Part shown: positions 25,975 through 33,933 of the stretch, piece by piece | Layout: every line of letters starts with the position of its first letter | Numbering within the stretch: position 1 is the first letter of the stretch | NCBI GenBank assembly: GCA_044433115.1 | Contig: JAWXTY010000020.1 | Span: forward strand, 1-41,312 | Source: CAKUIA01 sp044433115 | Lineage (GTDB): Bacteria; Verrucomicrobiota; Verrucomicrobiia; Opitutales; Intestinicryptomonadaceae | Direction: 5' to 3' | Length of the DNA: 41,312 nt | Translations under genes and position numbers: made by a program | Notes under the pieces: model-generated | Databases searched by the model: none | Told to the model about the DNA's origin: nothing | The model's input: only the letters and a program-made list of their open reading frames with translations

Positions 25975-25990
25975 AGCAATTTGCGTGCCA
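25975..25990 (-). promoter_or_regulatory. sigma-54 promoter of the ABC/carboxylase operon
   Basis: The minus strand reads TGGCACGCAAATTGCT, a full match to the sigma-54 consensus (TGGCAC-N5-TTGCW) with correct GG to GC spacing. Expected transcription start is near 25964, giving a leader of about 25 nt before the ATG at 25938. Confidence 0.9.
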
Positions 25991-26085
25991 GCACTTTTTA
26001 GATATATTAAATAGCAAGATACAGCCCCAAGTTGTTGTTAGAGTTGCTAAATAAAAGAATACTATGGCTTTAGGGAAAATCACTA

Positions 26086-26140
26086 AACTACAAATTTGTA
26101 TTTAAGGCAAAATTCAACCTTAGAAGAACTACAAAATTGT
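26086..26140 (-). promoter_or_regulatory. two upstream activator sites (ACAAWTTTGTAGTT)
   Basis: The minus strand carries ACAATTTTGTAGTT (26140-26127) and ACAAATTTGTAGTT (26099-26086). Each has an ACAA/TTGT dyad and an identical AGTT extension. Dyad centres are 41 bp apart, about 130 and 171 bp before the predicted sigma-54 start. That is enhancer distance. The same 14-mer occurs twice upstream of glutamine synthetase. Confidence 0.8.
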
Positions 26141-26141
26141 A

Positions 26142-26870
26142 TCAAGGCAGCTTCTTGTTTATAAGTTCCCTAATGTCCTTAACTGTCTTTGATATGTCCT
26201 CACGAGATGTGTCGTCCTCGTTTTTGACTATACTTGTTAGCAACCAACTAAGCACTAGTGCAGACAACATACTAAATAGCGTTATCCCAACAAACATAAG
26301 AAACACCCCAACTATCCTGCCATTTAAAGATACTGGAAAATTGTCGCCATATCCAACAGTAGTAACAGTACTTATAGCCCACCAAAGTGAGTCCTCTAAG
26401 CTCTTTATATTAGAATTTGCCAAATCCTTTTCTATTTGCAAAACGAGAAGCGAAGATATAAATATGCTAGCAAACAACAAACTCGACGCTATAGACATTA
26501 ACGCCCTCTCCTTGCCCAAAAATAGATAAACTACAAGCCTCAATGCACATCTAGCTATACGTATCAAAGCACACAAATAGAAAAACCACCCAAAGCTTTT
26601 AAATCCCCACAAGGCTAAATTAGGTATGCTTGCAAGAAGGTCGAGCCAAGATAACTTCCAATAATTTTTGAGCTTTCTGTTTTTCAAACTTAAAATGAAG
26701 TCTATAAAGAATAAGATACAGGCAAATAAATCGCCAATTCTAAAGAAAAAGATGAGTTCAGGCTCAGTATCTGCAAAGGAATAATCAAAAAGAAGAGCAA
26801 TAATGACAAAACCAGATGCAAAAAGCATCAATAAATGCCAAAAATTTCTCTCTCTAATATTCCACAACAT
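26142..26870 (-). CDS. potassium channel (six-helix, voltage-gated-like)
   Basis: The product is an inner-membrane K+ channel subunit. The selectivity filter TVGYGD lies at 171-176 of the chosen 242-residue form, between the pore helix (LWWAISTV) and the last helix. Four or five hydrophobic helices precede it, with a weakly basic S4-like helix (IRIARCALRLVVY). I chose the ATG at 26870; the upstream in-frame TTG at 26939 adds 23 residues but falls in the promoter area of the divergent tRNA gene. The short C-terminal tail has no RCK/TrkA_N domain. No link to the neighbouring transport operon is evident. Confidence 0.85.
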   Translation of the reverse strand: MLWNIRERNFWHLLMLFASGFVIIALLFDYSFADTEPELIFFFRIGDLFACILFFIDFILSLKNRKLKNYWKLSWLDLLASIPNLALWGFKSFGWFFYLCALIRIARCALRLVVYLFLGKERALMSIASSLLFASIFISSLLVLQIEKDLANSNIKSLEDSLWWAISTVTTVGYGDNFPVSLNGRIVGVFLMFVGITLFSMLSALVLSWLLTSIVKNEDDTSREDISKTVKDIRELINKKLP

Positions 26871-26981
26871 TGGCTTAATATCGACATTTATGAAGCAATA
26901 AAATAAAAAAACGAACAAATATGAAAAAAAAGCTTGCAAAAGAAAATAAATATGATTGTATATAAAAGAATAATTAATTGA

Positions 26982-27058
<77 letters not shown>

Positions 27059-27063
27059 ATTAG

Positions 27064-27101
27064 AAAAAATCTCGTAATCCTCACGATTACGAGATTTTTT
27101 T
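27064..27101 (+). terminator. tRNA terminator, possibly bidirectional
   Basis: A perfect 16-bp stem (27064-27079 with 27085-27100) and a 5-nt loop, flanked by A and T runs. It ends the tRNA transcript and may also stop the Sel1-repeat gene coming from the other side. Confidence 0.93.
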
Positions 27102-27165
27102 ATGTCTAAATTCTTGCCCCAATGCCTAAAGGGGCTAAAGCCAAAAGTGAGTAAGCTTAAAAAGC

Positions 27166-30090
27166 TTATTGTTTTTCCCACTCTTTTAAGATTTCGTTTG
27201 CTCTGCTAAAGCCTTGTTTTGCAGATTTTTCCATTAGGCTTAGTGCCTCTTTTTTGTCTTGCTCTATGCCCTTGCCCTCATAGTAGCATATAGCTAAGGC
27301 ACATAGAGATTGAGCGTGTCCATTTTTCGCTGCTTGTTTAAAATAATTAACAGCTTCCTTATAGTCTTGTTCAGTATCCTCACCCTTAAAATACAAGTCG
27401 CCTAAGAGATATTGAGCATTAACAATATTTTCCTTTGCTGAAAGCTTTAGATATTTTATTCCCATATCTACATCTCGCTTAACTTCAACGGCATCGATAT
27501 AACATACACCAAGTTTATATAGGGCATCAGGGTCGTTTCCCTTAACGGCTTCTTTATAATATTCTATTGCCTTTGCTTTATTTTCAACTACTCCCCTAGC
27601 GAAGAAATAGCAATCGCCTAATCTAAATAAAGACCTTATCTTTCCCTTCTTTGCTGCTTTTTCATACCACTTTACACCCTCTTTATCATCTTGTTTTACA
27701 CCTTGTCCAAACATATAGCACTCGCCAACATAATGCTCAGCTTCTCTATGTCCTTGCTCTGCAGCTTGTTTAAAATATTTCAGGGCGACACTTTCATTTT
27801 CTTCAACGCCTTTGCCATAATAGTACATCATTGCTAAATTATATTGAGCTATGCTTAAGCCTTGCTTGGCTGCCAACTCAAAATATTTCTTTGCTTGGCT
27901 ATAATCTTTTTCGACACCCCTGCCATAGTAATAGCATACACCTAAGTCGAATTGTGCATCTGAAATATTTTCTTTTGCAGCTTTTTTATTCCACTTAATA
28001 GCTTCTTTATAATCTTGTTTTGCACCAGTACCATAATAATAGGAATTTCCAACTCTATGTTGAGCTAGAGGGTGATTTTTTTCTGCAGCTTGCATAAAAT
28101 ATTTAAAAGCAATGGCTTCGTCTTTTTCTGTAGCTTTTTTGAAATACTTAAGACCCAAAGCGTATTCTTCGTATCCATCATTTTTACCCACAAGCTTGCC
28201 TGTATCACTTTCGTATACTTCCACGCCTTTTACTGTAACTTTGACATCTTTGCTAGGCTCTTTGCTTTTATATACAAGCTTGCCAGTGTCTTTTTCATAT
28301 ACTTCTACGCCTGTTACAGTAACTTTGGCGTCTTTAGGTATAGAAGTTTTAGAAGTTTCTGGCTTTTTAGCACTTGGTGCTTCCTTCGACTTTTTAAGCC
28401 ACTTGATAGCTTCTTGTTGATTTTTTTCAACGCCTAAGCCCTTGAAATAGCAATAGCCCAACTTCTTTTGAGCTTCAATATCGCCCTGCTCTGCAGCTTC
28501 TTTAAAACATTCAAAAGCCTTTTCATAATCTTTTTCTACGCCATTACCCTCATAGTAAGCTAAGCCTTTGTTGTATAGATTTAAGGCATTGCCTTGCTCT
28601 AGCTTTTTCTTGGCTTTTTCGTTACCTTGCTCTGCTGATTTCCTATAATATTCAAGGGCTTTTTCGCTATCTTGTTTTACAGAAATTCCCTTTTCATAAA
28701 ACTGAGCAAGTCCGAATTGAGCATCTGCGTTACCTGCGTCTGCAGCCAACTTAAAGTACATAAAAGCCTTAGCATTACTTTTTACTACGCCATCGCCATT
28801 AAAATAACAAACTGCTAAGTTATGCTGAGCTTTAGGGTCGCCTTTTTCGGCTGTAATTTTAAAATATTTTACAGCTTGCCCTATATCTTTTTTAACGCCA
28901 GTACCTGTGTAATAACATTCAGCCAAGCAATATTGAGCATTAGTATTGTCTTGCTCTACAGCTTGTTTTAAGTAATTAACTGCTTTATCATAATCCTTTT
29001 TTACGCCAATAGCCCTAAGGTAACAATAGCCTAATCTATACTGAGCGTCGCTATAACCTTGTTCTGCAGATAGTTCAAAATACTTCATAGCTTCAGGTAT
29101 ATTTTTCTCAACGCCATCTCCAAAAAAGTAGCATTTAGCAAGGTGATATTGAGCCTTAGGATAGTCATTGCCTGCCAATTTTTTAAAGCAATCAAAAGCT
29201 TTCTTATAATCTTTTTCAATGCCATTACCATAGTAATACATTGCCCCCAAGTTATAAGTAGCACCTGCATTATTTTGCTTTGCAGATAGTTCAAAAAGTT
29301 CAAGAGCCTTTTTGAGGTCTCTCTTTACGCTATCGCCATACATATACGCCAAGCCTAAGTGCAACTGAGCTTTATGATAGCCCATCTCTGCCGACTTTTT
29401 ATAATAACTAACAGCCTCATCTATATCTTTTTCAACTCCACTGCCAAAGTGATAACATAGCCCTAAATTAAATATAGACATAGCGTTACCCTGCTCTGCA
29501 GAAAGCTTGTAATATCTAAGGGTCTCCTTGTAGTTTTTCGCCACACCAGTTCCGTAAAAGTAGGATACCCCAACTGTATGCTGAGCCTTAGAATGTCCCT
29601 TATCAGCTGCTTGTTTATAATATTTAAAAGCCTTTTTGTCGTCTTGCCTAATGCCAATACCCTCAGAATAAGAAACGCCTAGCTCATAGATAGCTTCAAG
29701 ATGCCCCATCTCTGCCGACTTTTTGTAATACTCAAAAGCTTTGCTATCGTCTATTTCAACGCCTATACCCTTTGAATATGAAACGCCTAATATATACATA
29801 GCAAAAGCATCGCCTTTATCTGCTCCAATTTTTAGGTATTCAAGGGCTTTTTCGTTATTTACTTCAACGCCCAAGCCCTCAAAATAGAATTTAGCAAGAG
29901 CAACATAAGCGTCTACAAAGCCCTCATCTGCAGCTTCTTGAAAGTATTTAAAAGCTTTTTCATAATCTTTTTCTAAGCCATTAGTGCCTTCCATATAAGA
30001 ATTAGCTAGATTAAAATTGTCGTTCTCTTGTGTGGCAAATGAATTAAGAGCCAAAGCAAAGATTAAAAAGCTTAAAATGTATATTTTCAT
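27166..30090 (-). CDS. large secreted Sel1-repeat protein
   Basis: The likely start at 30090 gives MKIYILSFLIFALALNSFA, a clear signal peptide, and a mature protein of about 955 residues; a start at 30141 would bury it. About 24 Sel1 repeats form two blocks, roughly 15 then 9. Between them (about residues 590-660) is a charged linker with two copies of a beta-type unit, KVTVxGVEVYExDTGKLV. Secreted or periplasmic Sel1 proteins act as scaffolds for protein contacts; no enzyme domain is visible. Its repeats are more divergent than those of the gene at the window start, so the array looks old. Confidence 0.9.
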   Translation of the reverse strand: MKIYILSFLIFALALNSFATQENDNFNLANSYMEGTNGLEKDYEKAFKYFQEAADEGFVDAYVALAKFYFEGLGVEVNNEKALEYLKIGADKGDAFAMYILGVSYSKGIGVEIDDSKAFEYYKKSAEMGHLEAIYELGVSYSEGIGIRQDDKKAFKYYKQAADKGHSKAQHTVGVSYFYGTGVAKNYKETLRYYKLSAEQGNAMSIFNLGLCYHFGSGVEKDIDEAVSYYKKSAEMGYHKAQLHLGLAYMYGDSVKRDLKKALELFELSAKQNNAGATYNLGAMYYYGNGIEKDYKKAFDCFKKLAGNDYPKAQYHLAKCYFFGDGVEKNIPEAMKYFELSAEQGYSDAQYRLGYCYLRAIGVKKDYDKAVNYLKQAVEQDNTNAQYCLAECYYTGTGVKKDIGQAVKYFKITAEKGDPKAQHNLAVCYFNGDGVVKSNAKAFMYFKLAADAGNADAQFGLAQFYEKGISVKQDSEKALEYYRKSAEQGNEKAKKKLEQGNALNLYNKGLAYYEGNGVEKDYEKAFECFKEAAEQGDIEAQKKLGYCYFKGLGVEKNQQEAIKWLKKSKEAPSAKKPETSKTSIPKDAKVTVTGVEVYEKDTGKLVYKSKEPSKDVKVTVKGVEVYESDTGKLVGKNDGYEEYALGLKYFKKATEKDEAIAFKYFMQAAEKNHPLAQHRVGNSYYYGTGAKQDYKEAIKWNKKAAKENISDAQFDLGVCYYYGRGVEKDYSQAKKYFELAAKQGLSIAQYNLAMMYYYGKGVEENESVALKYFKQAAEQGHREAEHYVGECYMFGQGVKQDDKEGVKWYEKAAKKGKIRSLFRLGDCYFFARGVVENKAKAIEYYKEAVKGNDPDALYKLGVCYIDAVEVKRDVDMGIKYLKLSAKENIVNAQYLLGDLYFKGEDTEQDYKEAVNYFKQAAKNGHAQSLCALAICYYEGKGIEQDKKEALSLMEKSAKQGFSRANEILKEWEKQ

Positions 30091-30153
30091 ATTAACAGTA
30101 TTGATAAATAAAGTATAAAACAAAATACTCTCATTTAGCAAGTTTTATATAGC

Positions 30154-30185
30154 AAAAAAAAGTTGCAACCCCGAAGGATTGCAAC
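30154..30185 (-). terminator. Rho-independent terminator of glutamine synthetase
   Basis: The minus strand reads GTTGCAATCC, a TTCG tetraloop, GGGTTGCAAC and then eight T. The stem is 10 bp with one G-T pair. It lies 24 bp after the glutamine synthetase stop. Confidence 0.95.
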
Positions 30186-30208
30186 CTATATGCTTTATAT
30201 CTTTAAAA

Positions 30209-32341
30209 TTAGTAGATGAACAACATTTCGCAATATTTTGGTAAGTTCCAAAGGTCGTTTTCAACCTTAGTTTCTATTGCGTCTGATGCCTTACGTACTG
30301 CAGCCATACATTCGATAAGTACTGAAGGAGCTTCTGAAGCTTCCAATGCCTTTTCTAATGCTACTGTTGCACTTTCTAATTTATTCATCAAGTTAGATAA
30401 TACTAGAGCAAATGCCTTAACAGGAGAGTCTGTAACACCTAATTTCATTTCAGTATCTAATACTGTAGAAATCTTCAATAATTGAGATGTAATTGCAGGA
30501 GCAATGTGTGTTCTTGCCATTCTTGCAGTTAAACCAGCTTCAATTTCAATCTTTCTATCGTATTGTTCCATAAATACTTCGTAACGAGACTCGATTTCGT
30601 CCTTAGCAAATACGCTGTACTTTTCGAACAAAGCGATATTCTTAGGGTCTATCATAGGCTTCAAAGCTTCTGGAGTAGTTCTCAAGTTTGGTAAACCACG
30701 CTTTGCTGCTTCTTCCTTCCAAGCATCACCATAGTTATTGCCATTGAAGATAACCTTCTTATGTGCCTTAACGATGTCGCTCAAGATAGTTTGCAATGTG
30801 CTATTAAACTCTGCAGGGCTTGCTGCTTCTAATTTAGTTGCAATTTCGTCAAATGCTTCAGCTACTGCTGTGTTCAATACGATATTAGGGCTTGCACAAG
30901 ATTGAGATGAACCTGCTGCTCTAAATTCGAATTTATTACCAGTGAATGCAAATGGGCTAGTTCTGTTTCTATCAGTTACGTCGCAAGGTAATACTGGTAG
31001 AGTGTCTACGCCAACCTTCAAAGTAGTAGATTGCTTAGATGAAGTAGCTGCCCCTTGTTCTAATTGAGCAACGATGTCTTCTAATTGGTCGCCCAAGAAC
31101 ATAGAAATGATTGCAGGAGGAGCTTCATTAGCACCTAATCTGTGGTCATTGCCTGCACCTGCTGTAGAAGAACGTAGCAAATCGCTATGCCTATCAACTG
31201 CTTGGATAACTGCACAAAGAGTAGTCAAGAAGATTGAATTTTGGTGAGGATCATTACCAGGGTTAAGCATATTAATATCGCCTACTGATAGAGACCAGTT
31301 GTTGTGCTTACCAGAACCATTTACACCTGCGAAAGGCTTTTCGTGCAATAAGCAAGCCATACCATATTTGTCTGCAGTTTGAGTCAATACGTCCATTACC
31401 AACATATTGTGGTCTGTAGCCAAATTCAACTCTTCGAACATTGGAGCAATCTCGAACTGTGCAGGAGATACTTCATTATGACGAGTTTTTGCTGGGATAC
31501 CTAAAGTCCATAAAGTCTTGTCAACTTCAGCCATAAATGCCAAAATTCTAGGCTTGATTGTACCAAAATAGTGGTCTTCTAACTGTTGATGTCTTTGAGA
31601 AGGTGCACCAAATAGAGTTCTACCAGTTTGCATCAAGTCAGGGCGTTGTATATACAAGCTCTTGTCAATCAAGAAATATTCTTGTTCTGCACCTAAAGTT
31701 ACTAAAGGACGCTTTCCTTCAACTCCAAAGCATTTCAACATTCTCTTAGCTTGTGCACAAAGAACTTGCATAGAACGCAATAAAGGAGTTTTCTTGTCGA
31801 GTACTTGACCATTGTAAGAGCAGAAAGCTGTAGGGATACACAAAGTTGCAACGCCACCACTTCTCTTAATGAATGCAGGGCTAGTTGGGTCCCAAGCTGT
31901 GTAACCTCTAGCTTCGAAAGTAGAACGCAAGCCACCAGATGGGAAACTTGATGCGTCAGGTTCACCTTGGATTAAGTTTTTACCAGAAAATTTGCTCAAA
32001 ACATTTCCATCGCCATCAACTTCTAAGAAAGAGTCGTGCTTTTCAGCAGAAGAACCTGTCAAAGGTAAAAACCAGTGAGTGTAGTGAGTAACACCCTTAG
32101 ATATAGCCCATTTTTTCATTGCGTGAGCAACGTCATCAGCTATAGAAGAGTCAATAACGCTTCCTGAATTTATAGTTTCTAACAACTTCTTGAATACTGG
32201 ACGAGGCAAACAATCCTCCATAACTTTCTTATTGAATACGTCTTTAGCGTATTCTGCAGAAATATCATATTCCACGTCAGCGTTAACATAATCAATTTTA
32301 GCACTTGCGATAGCACTTATTGCTTTTTTTCTACTATTCAT
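30209..32341 (-). CDS. glnN: glutamine synthetase type III
   Basis: GSIII makes glutamine from glutamate, ammonium and ATP. The 710-residue length and segments mark type III: GEPDASSFPSGGLRSTFEARG (cut here at 20-21 residues), GAEQEYFLID with the metal-binding Glu residues, VSPAQFEIAPMFEE, NGSGKHNNWSLS for ammonium/ATP and RLGANEAPPAI. AAGGAAAAATT before the ATG is the ribosome site. It stands alone between a sigma-54 promoter and a strong terminator. It is the logical sink for ammonium released by the carboxylase/allophanate hydrolase operon, with which it shares promoter type and activator sites. Confidence 0.96.
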   Translation of the reverse strand: MNSRKKAISAIASAKIDYVNADVEYDISAEYAKDVFNKKVMEDCLPRPVFKKLLETINSGSVIDSSIADDVAHAMKKWAISKGVTHYTHWFLPLTGSSAEKHDSFLEVDGDGNVLSKFSGKNLIQGEPDASSFPSGGLRSTFEARGYTAWDPTSPAFIKRSGGVATLCIPTAFCSYNGQVLDKKTPLLRSMQVLCAQAKRMLKCFGVEGKRPLVTLGAEQEYFLIDKSLYIQRPDLMQTGRTLFGAPSQRHQQLEDHYFGTIKPRILAFMAEVDKTLWTLGIPAKTRHNEVSPAQFEIAPMFEELNLATDHNMLVMDVLTQTADKYGMACLLHEKPFAGVNGSGKHNNWSLSVGDINMLNPGNDPHQNSIFLTTLCAVIQAVDRHSDLLRSSTAGAGNDHRLGANEAPPAIISMFLGDQLEDIVAQLEQGAATSSKQSTTLKVGVDTLPVLPCDVTDRNRTSPFAFTGNKFEFRAAGSSQSCASPNIVLNTAVAEAFDEIATKLEAASPAEFNSTLQTILSDIVKAHKKVIFNGNNYGDAWKEEAAKRGLPNLRTTPEALKPMIDPKNIALFEKYSVFAKDEIESRYEVFMEQYDRKIEIEAGLTARMARTHIAPAITSQLLKISTVLDTEMKLGVTDSPVKAFALVLSNLMNKLESATVALEKALEASEAPSVLIECMAAVRKASDAIETKVENDLWNLPKYCEMLFIY

Positions 32342-32384
32342 AATTTTTCCTTGATATTATTATATTTAGGTCTGACTTTATTTT

Positions 32385-32400
32385 AGCAATTTCTATGCCA
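32385..32400 (-). promoter_or_regulatory. sigma-54 promoter of glutamine synthetase
   Basis: The minus strand reads TGGCATAGAAATTGCT, matching TGGCAY-N5-TTGCW with correct spacing. Expected start of transcription is near 32374, about 33 nt before the ATG. Confidence 0.9.
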
Positions 32401-32511
32401 GTTTTTTGACATAAAAAATAATTACAGCCAAATTGGCTATTTAAAGGCAAGACACTATACTCAACTATAATATACAGCATAAGCTATAGCAGATAAAAGC
32501 CCTTTGCAAGA

Positions 32512-32556
32512 ACAATTTTGTAGTTTTTTGCGAAAACTCTTAACAAATTTGTAGTT
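32512..32556 (+). promoter_or_regulatory. two activator sites (ACAAWTTTGTAGTT) upstream of glutamine synthetase
   Basis: ACAATTTTGTAGTT (32512-32525) and ACAAATTTGTAGTT (32543-32556) are the same two variants as before the ABC operon, in the opposite orientation relative to glutamine synthetase. Dyad centres are 31 bp apart, about 142 and 173 bp before the predicted glnN start. They also lie just upstream of the divergent permease gene. Confidence 0.8.
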
Positions 32557-32559
32557 TTA

Positions 32560-32575
32560 TGGTATTTTAAGTGCT
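32560..32575 (+). promoter_or_regulatory. weak sigma-54-like element before the permease gene
   Basis: TGGTATTTTAAGTGCT keeps GG and GC at the sigma-54 spacing (GG-N10-GC) but has T for C after GG and GTGC for TTGC. It begins 4 bp after the nearest 14-mer, too close for a normal enhancer arrangement. Suggestive only. Confidence 0.3.
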
Positions 32576-32626
32576 TTTTTTAGGAGTCCCCTTTAATATA
32601 TTCTAAAAATTACGTTAATGACTTAA

Positions 32627-33520
32627 ATGACTTGGATTATCTCAGCTTTAGCCTTTTCTTTCTTTAGTTCTCTAACTATGCTCGTAAATCAAGAGTTTAA
32701 AGTAAATGGCAGACTTTTATCAGGACTAAGGGGTATAGGAGTAGGTTTGGTGTTTATGCCTCTTATGTTTTTTGTGGAATTGCCAACTTCCCCACTTTTT
32801 TGGACTTTTATAGCTCTTGAAGTTATCATATCTACATTTTTCAGCCAAAAACTCTTTGAAGCTTCTGCAAAATATGGAGCTGGGGCGACCTCTATAACAA
32901 TGGTGCTTTCTGTAGCCTTTGGAGTAGTGCTTTGGTGGATAGTAGATTATAGGGGCTTTTTAGAACTCATTTCAGACCCACTTAAGCTTACAGGAATATT
33001 AGTGTCTTTGCTATTTATAGCCATTGGCTTTTATTTTGTAGAGCGAAAGGAAATTGACAAAAGTATCAAGCAACTACGCTTTATGATGCCTGCTGTGATT
33101 TTGCTTGCCCTAATTATGATAAATCGCAAAGAGATAATGGAGCATAGCGACTTTTACTCTGCTACAGTGTATTACTGCACTATATCCATTTTTGGCAGTG
33201 GGGTGATAAATATGATTTGGTATCTAAAGAGCAAGGAGCGTCAAAACGATTACCCAATTCGCAAAAAGACTTTAATTAAAGCTACAATATATATAACTAT
33301 AGCAAGTGGCTTGATGATATTTACAGGTAACCTATCCTCGCTTAAAGCCCCTAACCCTGCTTATGTTAGTGCATTGAGCCTAACTAGCCCTATATGGATA
33401 TTCTTGATAAATAGAGCTAGAAATATAAAGATGTACCTAAACTTTAAAGCTATGATTATTTTGCTCATAGCCCTAGCAAGTTTAGTATACTTTGCAAATA
33501 GCCCCATACACCCTGCCTAA
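32627..33520 (+). CDS. DMT/EamA-like permease
   Basis: The 297-residue protein has about nine or ten hydrophobic helices in two roughly similar halves, as in drug/metabolite transporter (DMT) superfamily members. Few charged residues lie in the membrane. The N-terminal half starts MTWIISALAFSFFSSLTM and the last helices include AYVSALSLTSPIWIFLINRA. The substrate is unknown. It is divergent from glutamine synthetase and shares the region containing two nitrogen-type activator sites, so a role in nitrogen-compound export or uptake is possible but unproven. An HxlR regulator follows 83 bp later. Confidence 0.72.
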   Translation: MTWIISALAFSFFSSLTMLVNQEFKVNGRLLSGLRGIGVGLVFMPLMFFVELPTSPLFWTFIALEVIISTFFSQKLFEASAKYGAGATSITMVLSVAFGVVLWWIVDYRGFLELISDPLKLTGILVSLLFIAIGFYFVERKEIDKSIKQLRFMMPAVILLALIMINRKEIMEHSDFYSATVYYCTISIFGSGVINMIWYLKSKERQNDYPIRKKTLIKATIYITIASGLMIFTGNLSSLKAPNPAYVSALSLTSPIWIFLINRARNIKMYLNFKAMIILLIALASLVYFANSPIHPA

Positions 33521-33561
33521 GTCGCATAGCTTCACTTTTTTCTTGCATTACTAAAAGAAAC

Positions 33562-33582
33562 TTAGTTACATATAGTAACTAA
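33562..33582. promoter_or_regulatory. palindromic operator before the HxlR gene
   Basis: TTAGTTAC and GTAACTAA form a perfect 8-bp inverted repeat around ATATA, 21 bp before the HxlR start. Size and position fit an autoregulatory site for a dimeric winged-helix repressor. A GGAGAG ribosome site lies between operator and ATG. Confidence 0.75.
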
Positions 33583-33603
33583 AACCCAAAATGGAGAGTA
33601 ACT

Positions 33604-33933
33604 ATGAAAGCAAATGAAGATACACTTTTACCAGCTTGTCCTATAGAGACAACTTTGACTATGATTTCCAATAAGTGGAAAATTCTGATAATTAGAGACC
33701 TCCTAGATGGCACAAAACGCTTTGGCGAATTGAAGAAGTCTCTTGAAGGTATATCTCAAAAGGTTCTCACAGAAAACTTGCGTGATATGGAAAGCAAAAT
33801 GCTAATATCTCGCAAAGTCTACTTACAAATTCCACCTAAAGTAGAATATTCCTTGAGCGAAACTGGCAAAAGTCTAAACCCTATATTGAAGTCAATGGCT
33901 AATTGGGGGCAAGAATATAAGCAAAAAGCCTAG
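33604..33933 (+). CDS. HxlR-family transcriptional regulator
   Basis: The 109-residue winged-helix DNA-binding protein has the family's N-terminal Cys (C12 in LPACPIETTL), ISNKWKILIIRDLLDGTKRF for helix 1-2 and GISQKVLTENLRDMES as recognition helix. VEYSLSETGKSLNPIL is the wing and dimer helix. In several HxlR proteins the N-terminal Cys senses electrophiles or oxidants. GGAGAG before the ATG is a good ribosome site. Its stop codon overlaps that of the convergent sugar transporter (shared CTAG). It may control the upstream permease, the convergent sugar operon or itself. Confidence 0.9.
   Translation: MKANEDTLLPACPIETTLTMISNKWKILIIRDLLDGTKRFGELKKSLEGISQKVLTENLRDMESKMLISRKVYLQIPPKVEYSLSETGKSLNPILKSMANWGQEYKQKA

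Noticed and set aside
28072..28437. Plus-strand ORFs opposite the large Sel1-repeat gene
   Set aside because: They arise from the reverse complement of repeats and lack start signals.
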